Source of the DNA: an uncultured delta proteobacterium | Lineage (GTDB): Bacteria > Desulfobacterota > Syntrophia > Syntrophales > Smithellaceae | DNA length: 64,000 nt | Direction: 5' to 3' | Assembly (NCBI GenBank): GCA_903907985.1 | Contig: CAIVQG010000047.1 | Location: forward strand, 1-64,000 | Part shown: positions 63,998-64,000 of the stretch, one piece after another | Layout of the letters: every line of letters begins with the position of its first letter | Numbering within the stretch: position 1 is the stretch's first letter | Made by a program: the position numbers and the translations under genes | The notes under the pieces: generated by a model | Seen by the model: only the letters and a program-made list of their open reading frames with translations | Databases searched by the model: none | Told to the model about the DNA's origin: nothing

Positions 63998-64000
63998 ACG

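Noticed and set aside
1-64000. CRISPR array or prophage
   Set aside because: No regularly spaced repeats, cas genes or phage structural genes were found; mobile traces are limited to one transposase fossil, short repeats and the ssrA copy.

Overview
The window reads as chromosome of an anaerobic deltaproteobacterium, most like the Syntrophaceae (Syntrophus/Smithella-type Desulfobacterota). This is inferred from gene content only: a HdrABC/Flx-type electron-bifurcation operon next to nfnAB, a selenocysteine-containing MvhD, a PEP synthase, sigma-54 two-component genes, and a 124-base palindromic repeat of a kind I associate with deltaproteobacteria. Base composition is moderate, with AT-rich intergenic stretches. 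Coding is dense except for 4.5-8 kb and a few 300-570 base gaps.

Layout. 1-3.6 kb (minus): N-terminus of a CHASE3-like sensor, an orphan TRAP substrate-binding lipoprotein, an Fe-S aldo/keto reductase and a DNA-crosslink repair protein (SRAP/HMCES). The last is divergent from lexA, whose promoter carries a GAAC-N4-GTTC operator. 4.3-8 kb: small ORFs, a frameshifted GYD-domain gene, a sigma-28-like promoter driving a small protein and an alanine-rich repeat protein, and ssrA with a degenerate copy of its 3' end 1.6 kb away. 8.2-12.6 kb (plus): a three-gene envelope operon of an S41 protease-caspase fusion, an ankyrin-caspase lipoprotein and a FlgT_N/DUF4384-like secreted protein. This is the best candidate for an undescribed system. 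13.4-15.4 kb: a secreted EF-hand protein, then nfnAB. 16.4-25.8 kb: one long operon, hdrA-like fusion > mvhD (Sec) > FlxC-like > hdrC > hdrB > FlxB-like > FlxA-like.

26-32.6 kb (minus): engB, a DUF1828/1829 plus DUF6978-like gene pair, and a sigma-54 response regulator with its sensor kinase. 33-40.7 kb (plus): an isolated ATP synthase c subunit, a Cache-domain protein, ppsA, rnpB (minus) and a KimA-like potassium permease with a small partner. 41-47 kb (minus): rnhA, a CT398-type zinc-ribbon protein, a tRNA(CAT), rpoD, dnaG, yqeY and a HIT protein. The rpoD reading frame lacks the region 4.2 helix-turn-helix. 47-50.6 kb: hisI-hisG-hisB-(unknown)-hisA. 51-56.5 kb: trkA, trkH, lspA, ileS. 57-63 kb: DUF493, a small membrane protein, a broken GntR regulator, a GAF/DUF484-like protein, xthA, lhgO-like, a peroxiredoxin and an amidohydrolase. 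A decayed transposase and tRNA-Gln(CTG) close the window.

How the parts fit together. The Hdr/Flx and Nfn operons should exchange electrons among NAD(P)H, ferredoxin and a disulfide or other low-potential partner, as expected of a fermentative or syntrophic anaerobe. TrkAH and the KimA-like permease handle potassium. lexA, the SRAP gene and xthA are DNA-damage functions. All functional statements rest on reading the sequence by eye; no database search was run.
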